From Verrucomicrobiota bacterium (GTDB lineage: Bacteria; Verrucomicrobiota; Lentisphaeria; JABSQK01; JAJFLO01): a stretch of DNA of 64,000 nt. Below, one piece after another: positions 51,703 to 60,424 of the stretch (position 1 is the stretch's first letter; each line of letters opens with the position of its first letter). Both the position numbers and the translations under genes were made by a program. The DNA is taken from contig JAJFLQ010000187.1 of NCBI GenBank assembly GCA_021772615.1, positions 16,370-80,369 of the forward strand, written 5' to 3'. The notes beneath the pieces were generated by a model, which was given only the letters and a program-made list of their open reading frames with translations, did no database searches and was not told the origin of the DNA.

Positions 51703-52884
51703 TTACGGCCGGTCGTCACTTAGTTCGTCCAGGAGTTGCTGGTTCACCTGTCTCGGTGTGTTGTCTTCTCGTGATGTGTCGTCTGTCGACTCTGCCAGGC
51801 TTGCAAGGTGTCTGGAATCGATCTCGCGCTTCGCGTCTTCGGCCGTCGGTTCGGTCTCCGTACGGGATTTTGCCAATGCGTCCAAATGCCGTGTGTTCAC
51901 ACCCTTTTCTTTCGCGCCGTTTTCGATTGCACCGGGACTGTCGTAGGTATAGTCTGCATCCCGCAAGTACTCCGCGACACCGGAACCCATCTGTGCGCCC
52001 GCCGTTTCCTTGTGTTCGGCGTTGCTTTGGGCGACCGCCTTAAGAAAATAGCTTTCGAGACTTTCCGTTGGCGACGACGCTGTGATTTGCTCGTAGGGAA
52101 CGTCACCGGCAAGTATCTTCTTCGCTTTGTCCAATGTCAGATCGTTGACGTTCGGAAACTCGAGCTGCGTCATATTACGATTCTTGAGCAGCTCCTTTAC
52201 CGACCCGGTGGATTGGCGCCGGCCGCCGTATAGCAGCAAAATCTCATCACACACGTCTTCGACGTCGGCGAGGAGATGGCTGGTGAGCACAATGGTTTTC
52301 CCGCGTTTGCCCAGCGTGATGATAAGGTCTTTGACTTCCCGGCAACCGACCGGATCCAATCCGGCCGTGGGCTCGTCGAGGATCAACAAATCGGGATCGT
52401 TGAGGAGTGCCTGCGCCAGGCCCATCCTGCGTGTCATACCGTGCGAGAACTCGCCCACCAGGCGCTTGCCTGCAGTTTTCAGCCCTACCATTTCAAGCAA
52501 CTGTGTGCTGCGCAGCCGGATCTGTTCGCTGCTCAGTCCCAGGATCGAACCGAAAAACGTTAAGGTCTCCAACGCTGTGAGGTTCTTGTAGAGGCCGGTT
52601 CGTTCCGGCAGGTATCCGATCCTGCTCTTCACCGCGACGTTTCGCGGGCTTTCGCCCAGTACGCTCAGGCGGCCGCCGGTCGGATAGAGATGCCCGAGAA
52701 TGAGCTTCAGCAGCGTGGATTTTCCTGCGCCGTTCGGGCCCAGGAGGCCGAAGACCGAGCCGTTGCGGATCTCGATGTCGACATCAGTTAGTGCAGCGAT
52801 TTTGTCGCGGCCCCAGAAGTCCTTGAACACTTTGGAGATGGCGTGGCCGCGAATCGCCGTATCGGCGTGTGCGGGTTCTGTCAT
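51703..52884 (-). CDS. ABC transporter ATP-binding protein with long C-terminal tail
   Basis: A 393-aa ABC ATPase. Walker A is GPNGAGKST (about 52-60), the Q loop is YLPERTGLY, the signature is FSHGMTRRMGLA, and Walker B is LLILDEPTAGLDP. SHLLADVEDVCDE supplies the H-loop. It ends near residue 260 as a normal ABC domain. A hydrophilic tail of about 130 residues follows, with repeated patterns (NTRHLDALAKSR and DSRHLASLAEST), of unknown function. AAGGAG lies 8 nt before the ATG, inside the end of the P-ATPase gene, whose stop is 3 nt upstream. Confidence 0.92.
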   Translation of the reverse strand: MTEPAHADTAIRGHAISKVFKDFWGRDKIAALTDVDIEIRNGSVFGLLGPNGAGKSTLLKLILGHLYPTGGRLSVLGESPRNVAVKSRIGYLPERTGLYKNLTALETLTFFGSILGLSSEQIRLRSTQLLEMVGLKTAGKRLVGEFSHGMTRRMGLAQALLNDPDLLILDEPTAGLDPVGCREVKDLIITLGKRGKTIVLTSHLLADVEDVCDEILLLYGGRRQSTGSVKELLKNRNMTQLEFPNVNDLTLDKAKKILAGDVPYEQITASSPTESLESYFLKAVAQSNAEHKETAGAQMGSGVAEYLRDADYTYDSPGAIENGAKEKGVNTRHLDALAKSRTETEPTAEDAKREIDSRHLASLAESTDDTSREDNTPRQVNQQLLDELSDDRP

Positions 52885-52887
52885 GTA

Positions 52888-54846
52888 TCATGCTCCTTGA
52901 GCAACCAGTTTCGAAGGGTTCACCTCGGCGTCCTGTCTGCGTGCATCCGGTGCGTGCGGCGCCGGTCGATTGTCGATGTCTTCACCCTGTCGTACGAGCC
53001 GGGCGCTGTTAAAGGCGACGACCATTGCGCCGGCGACCTGAAAAATTGCGGCGAGTACCGGTGAAAGCAACCCGGCCGCGGCGCATGTGATACCGCCAAC
53101 AATAATCACGCTGCCTACCAGGAAATTCTGTATTACCGTCCACCGCATTCTTCTTGACAGCTTAAGCAGGAACGGCAGCCGGTTAAGTTCACTGTTCATC
53201 AATGCCACCGTTGCGCTTTCCAGGGCGACATCGCTGCCGGCAGCGCCCATTGCGATGCCGATATGGCTGGCTGCGAGCGCGGGACCATCATTGACGCCGT
53301 CGCCGATGAACGCCACGCGGTGCCCGTCCGCAATCAAGTTTTCAATATAATGCACCTTATCCTCGGGATTGCATTCCCCGCGGCATTGCCGGATCTCGAG
53401 CTTTTCCGCCATCGTTCGTACGACCAGTTCCCGGTCGCCGGAAACCATGGCGATGTGACGGATACCACTCCGTGCCAGTGCCGTGATGCAATCCGAGGCC
53501 GCCGGTCGCGGCTGGTCGCTAAGCCCTATCCAGCCCAGCGCCGATCCGTTTTTTACCACGTACAGTAGGCTCATTCCCGATGCATCCGCTTCGGCAAGAC
53601 CCGAAAAATCGGCTTGCTCGACACCGTTGTCGTTCATCCAGTGAATATTGCCGACGATAAACTGATCGCTGCCGAATGTCGCGCGAACGCCACGTCCCGG
53701 CTCTTCATGCAACTCATCGGGCGTGCGGGGCTGCAGATTCACTTTTGCCGCCAATTTCCTGACGGCAAGCGCGACCGGGTGATTGCTGCCCGACTCCGCG
53801 ATTGCAGCCGCATCCAGCAATGTCTGTGTGTCGACGCCGGCCTCGGGTGCGAGCCGATTGACCTCGAGAATTCCGGTGGTGAGCGTTCCGGTCTTGTCGA
53901 ATACAACTGCGGTGGTATTCGCCATCGCCTCGACATCGTTTACGTCCTTGAACAGCACGCCGAGACGCGCGGCTGCGGACAATGCGGCTACAACAGCCGC
54001 CGGCGTTGCCAGGATCAGCGCAATCGGACATGCTACGACAAGTATCGCAACGACACGGTCGACGCCGTCGGGTTCGTAGCGGTTGAAGAATAAGACCGTT
54101 GCGGCGATCATTAATACAACGGGCATATAGTATTTCATATACGAATCGATCATCCGCACGAACGGCAACCGGCTCGACTGCGCCTTCACGATGAGTTCTC
54201 GAACCTTACCGAGCGTGGTGTCGCTGCCTGCCTTATCGACGCGAATATCGAGTACGCCGGTAAGGTTCGATGTCCCCGCGTAGACGGTGTCGGATTCGGC
54301 CTTGTCTGCCGGCAGCGATTCACCGGTGATATTCGCTTCGTTGATGGAACTGCGGCCCTTTATGATCGCGCCATCCGCCAGGATGTTTTCCCCCGGTCGC
54401 ACACGGATCACGTCACCGGGTTTGAGGTCGCGGCCTTCGACGGCGTCCTCGTGACCGTCGGGCCGCAACACACTTGCCGTGCCCGGCGAGAGCCGTGCGA
54501 GCGCTTCGAGTGACGCTTTTGCGCCGCTCGCCGTTCTTGATTCTATAATCATGGAAATCAGGATAAAGAGGGCGATGCAGGCCGACGTGATCAAGTCGCC
54601 CATCACACAGCTGGCGATCACGGCGATCACCCCGAGTTCATGCATTCGCATTCGGCCTGCGCGCAGATCTCCGATGATGACCAGGAGCATCGGCACAATC
54701 AGGATCACGACCGCGATAAGGGCACTCAACGACGAGAGAAATCCGCCGTCAGGCACCAGTTTCAGCGTGAGACCTGCGTTGACGATGAAAACCAGACCGA
54801 TCCCTACGGCAGGCAACTTGCTTCCCAATTTATTACTGTGCGTCAA
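52888..54846 (-). CDS. P1B-type ATPase without HMA domain
   Basis: A 652-aa heavy-metal-type P-ATPase. Phosphorylated D317 lies in FDKTGTLT, actuator ITGES, HP motif SGSNHPVA, and hinge GDGVNDGPAL are present. The metal-site helix reads VACPIALILATP with C273-P-I where transporters of known metals usually have CPC, CPH or SPC. There is no N-terminal HMA domain. About eight helices. The start is TTG at 54846, supported by AAGGA 8 nt upstream and by a 14-nt overlap with the upstream SPFH gene; the frame could extend to 54945 but the first 33 residues look non-native. Metal specificity cannot be deduced. Confidence 0.88.
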   Translation of the reverse strand: MTHSNKLGSKLPAVGIGLVFIVNAGLTLKLVPDGGFLSSLSALIAVVILIVPMLLVIIGDLRAGRMRMHELGVIAVIASCVMGDLITSACIALFILISMIIESRTASGAKASLEALARLSPGTASVLRPDGHEDAVEGRDLKPGDVIRVRPGENILADGAIIKGRSSINEANITGESLPADKAESDTVYAGTSNLTGVLDIRVDKAGSDTTLGKVRELIVKAQSSRLPFVRMIDSYMKYYMPVVLMIAATVLFFNRYEPDGVDRVVAILVVACPIALILATPAAVVAALSAAARLGVLFKDVNDVEAMANTTAVVFDKTGTLTTGILEVNRLAPEAGVDTQTLLDAAAIAESGSNHPVALAVRKLAAKVNLQPRTPDELHEEPGRGVRATFGSDQFIVGNIHWMNDNGVEQADFSGLAEADASGMSLLYVVKNGSALGWIGLSDQPRPAASDCITALARSGIRHIAMVSGDRELVVRTMAEKLEIRQCRGECNPEDKVHYIENLIADGHRVAFIGDGVNDGPALAASHIGIAMGAAGSDVALESATVALMNSELNRLPFLLKLSRRMRWTVIQNFLVGSVIIVGGITCAAAGLLSPVLAAIFQVAGAMVVAFNSARLVRQGEDIDNRPAPHAPDARRQDAEVNPSKLVAQGA

Positions 54847-55882
54847 CGGCTGTATCCTTATTCTGCGTTTGGCTGCGCTTGCGCGGCAGATTGAGGCGAA
54901 TCTCGCGGTTCCCCTTCTTGTCGATGATAAATACCTCATCGACATTCGCCATGATCTTGCGCATGCGGTCCTGATAAAGGGTCGATCGGATCACGTTCGG
55001 ATTCCGGCGATAGATCGGATACAACTTCTTGAACGTCGCCGCGTCGGCCTCCGCCCTGCTCACCACACGGGTCGCTGCAGCCATTGCCGTCGCGGTGACC
55101 TTAGCGGCCTTGCCGATGGCTTCGTTCTCTTGGTTCGCCGCGAAAATACGTGCCTCCGCCAGGCTGCGGCCGGTTTCCTGATTGGCCCGGACAACCTCGT
55201 TCATCGTTCCGGCAAGCTGCCGCGGCCATTGCAGCGCGAGATCGACCGGATCCACGGCTACGCCAAGCTGCATGTCTGCCGCCGCGTCACGCACCCTTTC
55301 GGTGATGGTCGCGCTTACTGATGTCTTGCTCGCCAGTACATCGGCCATTGTCCGCTCTGAAAGTGTTTTCAGGACGGCGTTGTCGAGGATGTGTCGCAAT
55401 GCTGCAGCAACGTCGCTGTGACTGACGATGTGGTGGATAGGATTGTGAATGCGGTAATTTAATTTTGAGCGCACATGAATCAATCCGCGGTCGGCGGTGA
55501 TGACATAGCCGTCGGTTTCGGGGTTGAGCGTATCGGGTATCGCAGCTTTGCCGCCTACTGCCTCATCATCTGTTACCGCATACCAGAATGTGTCGGACTC
55601 AATGATTCGCGTGCGCCGGGCCGGGACCTTACGAATTTCGTCTATTGGAAACGGCAGCGCCAGAATCAACCCGGGTTCTTCGATCGCGTCGCCGTGAATC
55701 GCACCGAAGCGGAAAATCACAGCGGCTTCATACTGCTCAAGGTTGCGGATGCCGCTCATGCAAAAAGCAGCAATCAGCGCAGCCATCGCTATTTTCAGCA
55801 GTACCAGCAGGTTGTTCAGGGCATCTCGTACGGCCGTGATACCGTGGTTGCCGCTGTTGCGCGTATGCGGGGACTCGGTCAT
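54833..55882 (-). CDS. SPFH/Band 7 protein, HflK-like
   Basis: A 349-aa membrane-anchored SPFH protein. One helix near residues 27-45 (LLVLLKIAMAALIAAFCMSG) is followed by the Band 7 domain (YEAAVIFRFGAI, GLILALPFPIDEIRKVP, ITADRGLIHVRSKLNYRI). A charged helical region then extends from about 225, with ANQENEAIGKAAKVTATAMA. The sequence LKIAMAALIAAFCMSGIRN and the long C-terminal helices fit HflK, which with HflC modulates FtsH and forms cage-like membrane assemblies. It overlaps the next SPFH gene by 4 bp (ATGA). Confidence 0.9.
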   Translation of the reverse strand: MTESPHTRNSGNHGITAVRDALNNLLVLLKIAMAALIAAFCMSGIRNLEQYEAAVIFRFGAIHGDAIEEPGLILALPFPIDEIRKVPARRTRIIESDTFWYAVTDDEAVGGKAAIPDTLNPETDGYVITADRGLIHVRSKLNYRIHNPIHHIVSHSDVAAALRHILDNAVLKTLSERTMADVLASKTSVSATITERVRDAAADMQLGVAVDPVDLALQWPRQLAGTMNEVVRANQETGRSLAEARIFAANQENEAIGKAAKVTATAMAAATRVVSRAEADAATFKKLYPIYRRNPNVIRSTLYQDRMRKIMANVDEVFIIDKKGNREIRLNLPRKRSQTQNKDTAVDAQ

Positions 55883-56763
55883 TCGTTCTCGTACTTAAGC
55901 AAGTCGTAAGGCGGTGTCGTCGAGTCCAGGATTATCGTAGTCTTGGTTTTCATCGTTTCCTCAAGCGCATCAAGCTTGCGCAGAAAGACTGCAAACGCGA
56001 CGTCATCCTTGAATTTATCGTATTGCTCCGCAGCCGTTATCATTGCGTCGCCGCGTATCCTGCGGGCCTCGGCTTCTGCCTTGGCTATCTCCTGTTCCTT
56101 GAGACTTTCCGCGTTGTCGCGAATGATCTTGGCCTCTTTGTTGCCGGTGGATGTGATCTCGGCCGCTGTATTTGCCTGCTCCTGCTTCATCCGCGCCAGC
56201 ACGCTTGTGGTGTTGGACTCGTGCAGGCAGATGCGCGCGATCCCTACCGTTGCGAGTGTGAGACCATGGGATGCGGTGGTAATAGCATTTACCTGCTGCC
56301 GGATTTCGGACTCAATCTCCACGAACCGGTCGGGGCCGGCGGTGTGGCTTACCAGGTCGCTGAACGACCGACTTCTCAATACATTCTCCTGGCTGCTGTT
56401 GAGGAGATTCTGCAGGATAACTTCTGCCTCACGGTGGCTCCCGACACTATTAAAGAACTTCAGCGGATCCGTCACATGCCACGACGCGAAGAGCTTCACG
56501 ATAATGTTGATGTTGTCCTCGGTTGCCGTCTCCCGTGCCGGGCCGGAAAAGAGTTGCTTGCGGTTGTCAAACGTCGTCACCTTCTGTATCGGCCACGGCA
56601 GCCGCCAATGCAGCCCGGGATCTTCTGCTACAGCGGGTTTGCCAAGAGTAGTAACGATAGCGAACTCGGTCACGTGCAGTTGATAACTGCACAGCGTGCC
56701 GAGTACGACAAGGCCTATCGCGGCGGCAGCGACGAACGGCATGCTGGATCTGTTGGCGCTCAT
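55879..56763 (-). CDS. SPFH/Band 7 protein, HflC-like
   Basis: A 294-aa SPFH protein with an N-terminal helix (FVAAAAIGLVVLGTLCSYQL) followed by VTEFAIVTTLGKPA, PGLHWRLPWPIQKVTTFDNR and a C-terminal helical region from about 185 (EITSTGNKEAKIIRDNAESLKEQ, then AEARRIRGDAMITAA). This is an HflC layout: slightly shorter, with the RIRGDA motif. Upstream AAGGA lies 7 nt before the ATG. It stands 10 nt after the first SPFH gene and overlaps the HflK-like gene by 4 bp. Confidence 0.9.
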   Translation of the reverse strand: MSANRSSMPFVAAAAIGLVVLGTLCSYQLHVTEFAIVTTLGKPAVAEDPGLHWRLPWPIQKVTTFDNRKQLFSGPARETATEDNINIIVKLFASWHVTDPLKFFNSVGSHREAEVILQNLLNSSQENVLRSRSFSDLVSHTAGPDRFVEIESEIRQQVNAITTASHGLTLATVGIARICLHESNTTSVLARMKQEQANTAAEITSTGNKEAKIIRDNAESLKEQEIAKAEAEARRIRGDAMITAAEQYDKFKDDVAFAVFLRKLDALEETMKTKTTIILDSTTPPYDLLKYENE

Positions 56764-56773
56764 ACTGGCTTCC

Positions 56774-58624
56774 TTACTGAAGAGGCAGCGAAAGAAGATC
56801 GGGACCCGACTCCTTCAGCTCCAGGTTAATCACTTCGTGTGCGTTCTCTGTTGTGGCGACTATCTTGCGGACGTCGCGCAGCCAGGTCTCCAGGCTGTCC
56901 ATCGCCGTCCGGACCTTGTAGAGTTCCGGGTATGTATTGAATACCTGAAGTTGTTTCTCGAAATTCTGTGTCTCGACTTCGGCCATACGGACAATATAGG
57001 CTGTCTCGATCTCGGCCTGGCGCACGATCCGATTCGCTCGCTGCTCGGCCTCCGCGCGCGCCTGCACCGCAAACGTCTCCGCTGCTGCATGTTTTCTGCG
57101 TTGTCTTTCCTGCGCGTCGATCACTGCCTGGTAAATGGGCGCAACCTGCGGCGGTGGCCGCAGGCTCTCCACCGTCGCGCACACGATTGATACACCAAGT
57201 TCCTCCTGATCCGCCGCCGCCTGGATCGTCGTTCGTAATATGCCGTCGAGCTGACGCCGGTCCTGGCGGCGCAGTGCCGCGAAATCGTTTGTAAGAAGGA
57301 ACTGACTGAATTCTCGTTCGCAAATATGCGTGAGAAAACCAACGACGGTGGCGTTGGCCGTTTGAAAGCGTTCAGGGTCGGCGACCAGAAACTGGATGGT
57401 CAACGTGGCTGCGGCGAGATGAACGGCTGCAGTCGCCGACGCAGCGTCGCTGTCACTCTCACGTTGACCTCCGGTGAGAAAGAGATTGGTCTCGAACTGT
57501 TTATTCTGCCACAACACAGGCGCCTCGCCGGTAATCGTCTCCGGCGGTGATCCCGATTGGATCGTGATGTGTCCCAGCCGTGATGTCGTCACGCGCTGGA
57601 CCGTTGCAGCCGGCCACGGCGCGGTGATGTGCAGTCCGGGCGGCAGTATGCGCAGGCTTCTCTCGCCCCAGCGTTCGAGCACACCATTTTCGTGTGGCTG
57701 GATGTAGGTAATGCAGGACAGGCACGCCAGCGTGAATACCTGGAGAATGCCGAAGGGAACAACGACGCGGCGAAGCAGCGATGCGATACCGCCTTCCGAC
57801 AGTGTGATGCCGAACTGATACTCCACAAGCTCGGTTACGTTATTCAAGACTCCATGAGGCTGGCTGAATAAGGTGAGGAAACGGCTCTCGTACACCGGCA
57901 CTGCCGTGGCTTTGCGCGGCCGGTACAGGTCGATCACCCATGTGACCACGCGCTCCGCCGCAAGTAGTATTGCCGCTCCGCAAAACAGTTTAGTGACGGC
58001 GGCGGCGTAGAACGGCAGGGTCCAGTACCATGCAAGCGCGGCGAAGCCGCCCGTAAAGCAGACAAGCGCGTTCAGCAGGGCAACATTGCATACCGGTCGC
58101 AAAAACATGCGATTGTTGCCAAACGCGGCGCCGGCGCAGTATTTCCCGAATACAAAGCAGACAAGAAACGTCGCGAAATACAACGACGCCCAGGTCAACG
58201 GCTCGCCGGCCGCCATGATGGTCGGTGTTTCGTTCGATGCGTGCCGTGCCACCCAGACCGCGAGTGCGGCCTCACCGCAGCTGATTGACACCAGAATCAC
58301 CGGCAATACGACACGATGGAATTGACGGAGCGCCACGCGGTTGCGGCCTGCTGCATCGACCGTATTGTCAAAAAGCTGATTGCTGTCGGCAGCGAATTGT
58401 TCCTGGTGTCGTTCTTCCTCGTCAGCGGTGCGCGCGAGCCATGCGTGTGCGGCGCTCAACAATGCTACAGCTGCAGAGACAAGCAGCAGGTTTCCGGTCT
58501 GGTACAACAACCACATTGGCACGCCGACAGCGGCGCCGCCGAAAAGATAGAATGCGATGGCCACGGCGAGGAATGCAATCGCCGCTGCAATGGCTGTTTT
58601 TTCCTGGTCTTTTTCTATGATCAT
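56774..58624 (-). CDS. polytopic SPFH protein (membrane region plus Band 7)
   Basis: A 616-aa protein whose first 310 residues contain about seven helices (near 12-30, 36-60, 107-127, 148-165, 185-235 as two, and 288-310). The SPFH domain follows (VLERWGERSLRILPPGLHITAP; LTIQFLVADPERF). After about 470 come long helices typical of HflK (ATVESLRPPPQVAPIYQAV, AVQARAEAEQRANRIVRQAE). Ordinary HflK has one helix only, so this multi-TM form is unusual. It is the first gene of the operon, and the start at 58624 begins the native-looking MIIEKDQEKT. Confidence 0.88.
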   Translation of the reverse strand: MIIEKDQEKTAIAAAIAFLAVAIAFYLFGGAAVGVPMWLLYQTGNLLLVSAAVALLSAAHAWLARTADEEERHQEQFAADSNQLFDNTVDAAGRNRVALRQFHRVVLPVILVSISCGEAALAVWVARHASNETPTIMAAGEPLTWASLYFATFLVCFVFGKYCAGAAFGNNRMFLRPVCNVALLNALVCFTGGFAALAWYWTLPFYAAAVTKLFCGAAILLAAERVVTWVIDLYRPRKATAVPVYESRFLTLFSQPHGVLNNVTELVEYQFGITLSEGGIASLLRRVVVPFGILQVFTLACLSCITYIQPHENGVLERWGERSLRILPPGLHITAPWPAATVQRVTTSRLGHITIQSGSPPETITGEAPVLWQNKQFETNLFLTGGQRESDSDAASATAAVHLAAATLTIQFLVADPERFQTANATVVGFLTHICEREFSQFLLTNDFAALRRQDRRQLDGILRTTIQAAADQEELGVSIVCATVESLRPPPQVAPIYQAVIDAQERQRRKHAAAETFAVQARAEAEQRANRIVRQAEIETAYIVRMAEVETQNFEKQLQVFNTYPELYKVRTAMDSLETWLRDVRKIVATTENAHEVINLELKESGPDLLSLPLQ

Positions 58625-58735
58625 AGTCGTATCGTTATTGATTCGTTGCGGGCCGAACAATAAATATAGACCAAGGGGCGGCAATATCCACGTTGCTGCG
58701 TATAATCGAGGCGGCAGTGAAACGTGGGCAAAATG

Positions 58736-59671
58736 CTATGATTGCATCGCTGCTGCGGCTGCATTGTCGGTCGTTCGGAAGTGCATTTTTGCCACAGATT
58801 GAAGCGCCTGCTTCCCGTGAGCGGAAATGATCGACGCTGCGCAGTGAATCACGGCTTTCGATGCGCCTTTCGGCAGCGGCGTGCCAATATCTTCGCCCAG
58901 TGCGGCCAGCCGGCGGACAAACGCGTCGCGCGCCAGAATGGACGCCGCGGCCACGGCTACGTCGGACTCGGCCTTGGGGCGCTGCTCAAATTCGATTTTC
59001 TTGCCCAACTCCAGCAACGCCCGGCGGAGACTCGCTTTGTTGCCAAATTGATCAGACAACGCTCGCGGACAGTCCGGCTGTTTCTGGAGCAGGTTTTCGA
59101 GGGCGCGGGCGTGACCCCACGCCAGGATACGGTTCACGTTCTGCATCGATTCGTACATGCGATTGTAGGCGGGCGGTCCGATCGTGATAATCGCAAATTT
59201 GCCACGTGTCGTCTTGCGCACCGTCTCGGCGAGTGCCTTCATCTTTTTATCGCTCTTTATCGCTTTCGAGTCCTGGACGCCGGCGCTGAGCAGGGATCGT
59301 GCAGTCTTGTCATCGACATACGCTGCGGCGATCACCATAGGGCCGAAATAATCGCCCTTGCCACTTTCGTCGATACCCGCGTGAGGCTCAAACATGCGCG
59401 GATTCTCCTGCTCCGCAATGACGTCCTCATAGCCGAATCGCATTTCCTTCAGGATGTGCGGTTCGATGATAAACTGTACGCAATCGGCCGTTTTCTTTCC
59501 CTGAACCGTCACTTTCCCGGACTCATAAGCCACCACGGTTGTCTTATCTTTCCGCGCGCGCCAGTGGGCGTAGGGCGCGGTGTCCAGCTCCCAGAATTGC
59601 TCGTCGAGCAGCGCCCGCAGCTGGACGGCCTGATCGGCCGTGATGGTACAAACATAAGAATTTGGGTTCAT
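58736..59671 (-). CDS. rnhC: ribonuclease HIII
   Basis: A 311-aa type 2 RNase H of the HIII class. The catalytic motif is D101-E102-S in GIDESGKGDYFGPM, and the C-terminal part has PKAESDVAVAAASILARDAF, both signatures of RnhC. The N-terminal about 80 residues are the substrate-binding extension of HIII (QLRALLDEQFWEL and YESGKVTVQGKKT). It cleaves RNA in RNA-DNA hybrids. Start at 59671 chosen from the family alignment; upstream codons to 59734 look non-native. It lies 111 nt before the polytopic SPFH gene on the same strand. Confidence 0.95.
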   Translation of the reverse strand: MNPNSYVCTITADQAVQLRALLDEQFWELDTAPYAHWRARKDKTTVVAYESGKVTVQGKKTADCVQFIIEPHILKEMRFGYEDVIAEQENPRMFEPHAGIDESGKGDYFGPMVIAAAYVDDKTARSLLSAGVQDSKAIKSDKKMKALAETVRKTTRGKFAIITIGPPAYNRMYESMQNVNRILAWGHARALENLLQKQPDCPRALSDQFGNKASLRRALLELGKKIEFEQRPKAESDVAVAAASILARDAFVRRLAALGEDIGTPLPKGASKAVIHCAASIISAHGKQALQSVAKMHFRTTDNAAAAAMQS

Positions 59672-59862
59672 TGGCAACGGCACGCGGTAAGATATCGTGA
59701 TCGGGATTCTTGATAATCGGGCGGAGGACAGCAAGATTAATATTTTTCCGTGTCATCCACCATGCAACATTCGCCTACCGTAGTTGTCACATATGCGGTA
59801 TGCAACATTTTTGATGTGCCGCCTTACAGGACAACCACTCAGAATACAAAGGAACACAATCG

Positions 59863-60405
59863 ATGCCGAGACTTAATACGATTGAATCAGAGAATGCCGA
59901 CGAGCAACTCCGTCCGCTTTACGATGGGATTACCGCGAAGCTGGGAATGGTACCGAATATCATGCGGACGATGGCGAATTCGCCGGCCGTGTTGCAGGCT
60001 TACCTTGGCTTTAGCGGTGCGCTGGCCGGCGGCACGTTGTCAGCGGCGCTGCGCGAACAGATTGCACTCGTGGTGGGAGAGGTTAATCAATGCAAGTATT
60101 GTGTCGCTGCGCACACGGTGATCGGCGGGATGGTCGGTCTGGATCAGGATGCGATCATCGCCAGCCGCAAGGGCGAGTCGACCGATGCCCGTACGCAAGC
60201 CGCACTGGACGTCGCGCGCGCCATGGTCGACCAGCAAGGATTCGTCGACGATCAGCAGTTTGAATCCCTTCGCGACGCCGGTTTCAACGACGGTGAAATT
60301 GCGGAGATCGTTGCCAACGTCTGCCTCAATCTCTTCACCAACTATTTCAATCACGTGGCGGAGACCAGTGTGGACTTTCCACCGGCTCCGGCACTAACGG
60401 ACTAA
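59863..60405 (+). CDS. AhpD/carboxymuconolactone-decarboxylase-like protein
   Basis: A 180-aa all-helical AhpD-like protein. The motif CKYCVAAH (C77, C80, H84) is the redox pair of alkylhydroperoxidase-type members; the sequence starts MPRLNTIESENADEQLRPLY and has LGMVPNIMRTMANSP, as in the peroxidase-related subset. These enzymes reduce peroxides through a CxxC disulfide. AAAGGA lies 8 nt before the ATG. The next gene starts 19 nt downstream. Confidence 0.92.
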   Translation: MPRLNTIESENADEQLRPLYDGITAKLGMVPNIMRTMANSPAVLQAYLGFSGALAGGTLSAALREQIALVVGEVNQCKYCVAAHTVIGGMVGLDQDAIIASRKGESTDARTQAALDVARAMVDQQGFVDDQQFESLRDAGFNDGEIAEIVANVCLNLFTNYFNHVAETSVDFPPAPALTD

Positions 60406-60424
60406 AGAGGCACACCCGGTCGGC

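Noticed and set aside
54479..55321. 280-aa plus-strand frame across the P-ATPase and HflK-like genes
   Set aside because: Spans two supported minus-strand genes and has no recognisable motif.
56023..56829. 268-aa plus-strand frame over the HflC-like gene
   Set aside because: Antisense shadow with Cys/Arg-rich low-plausibility sequence.
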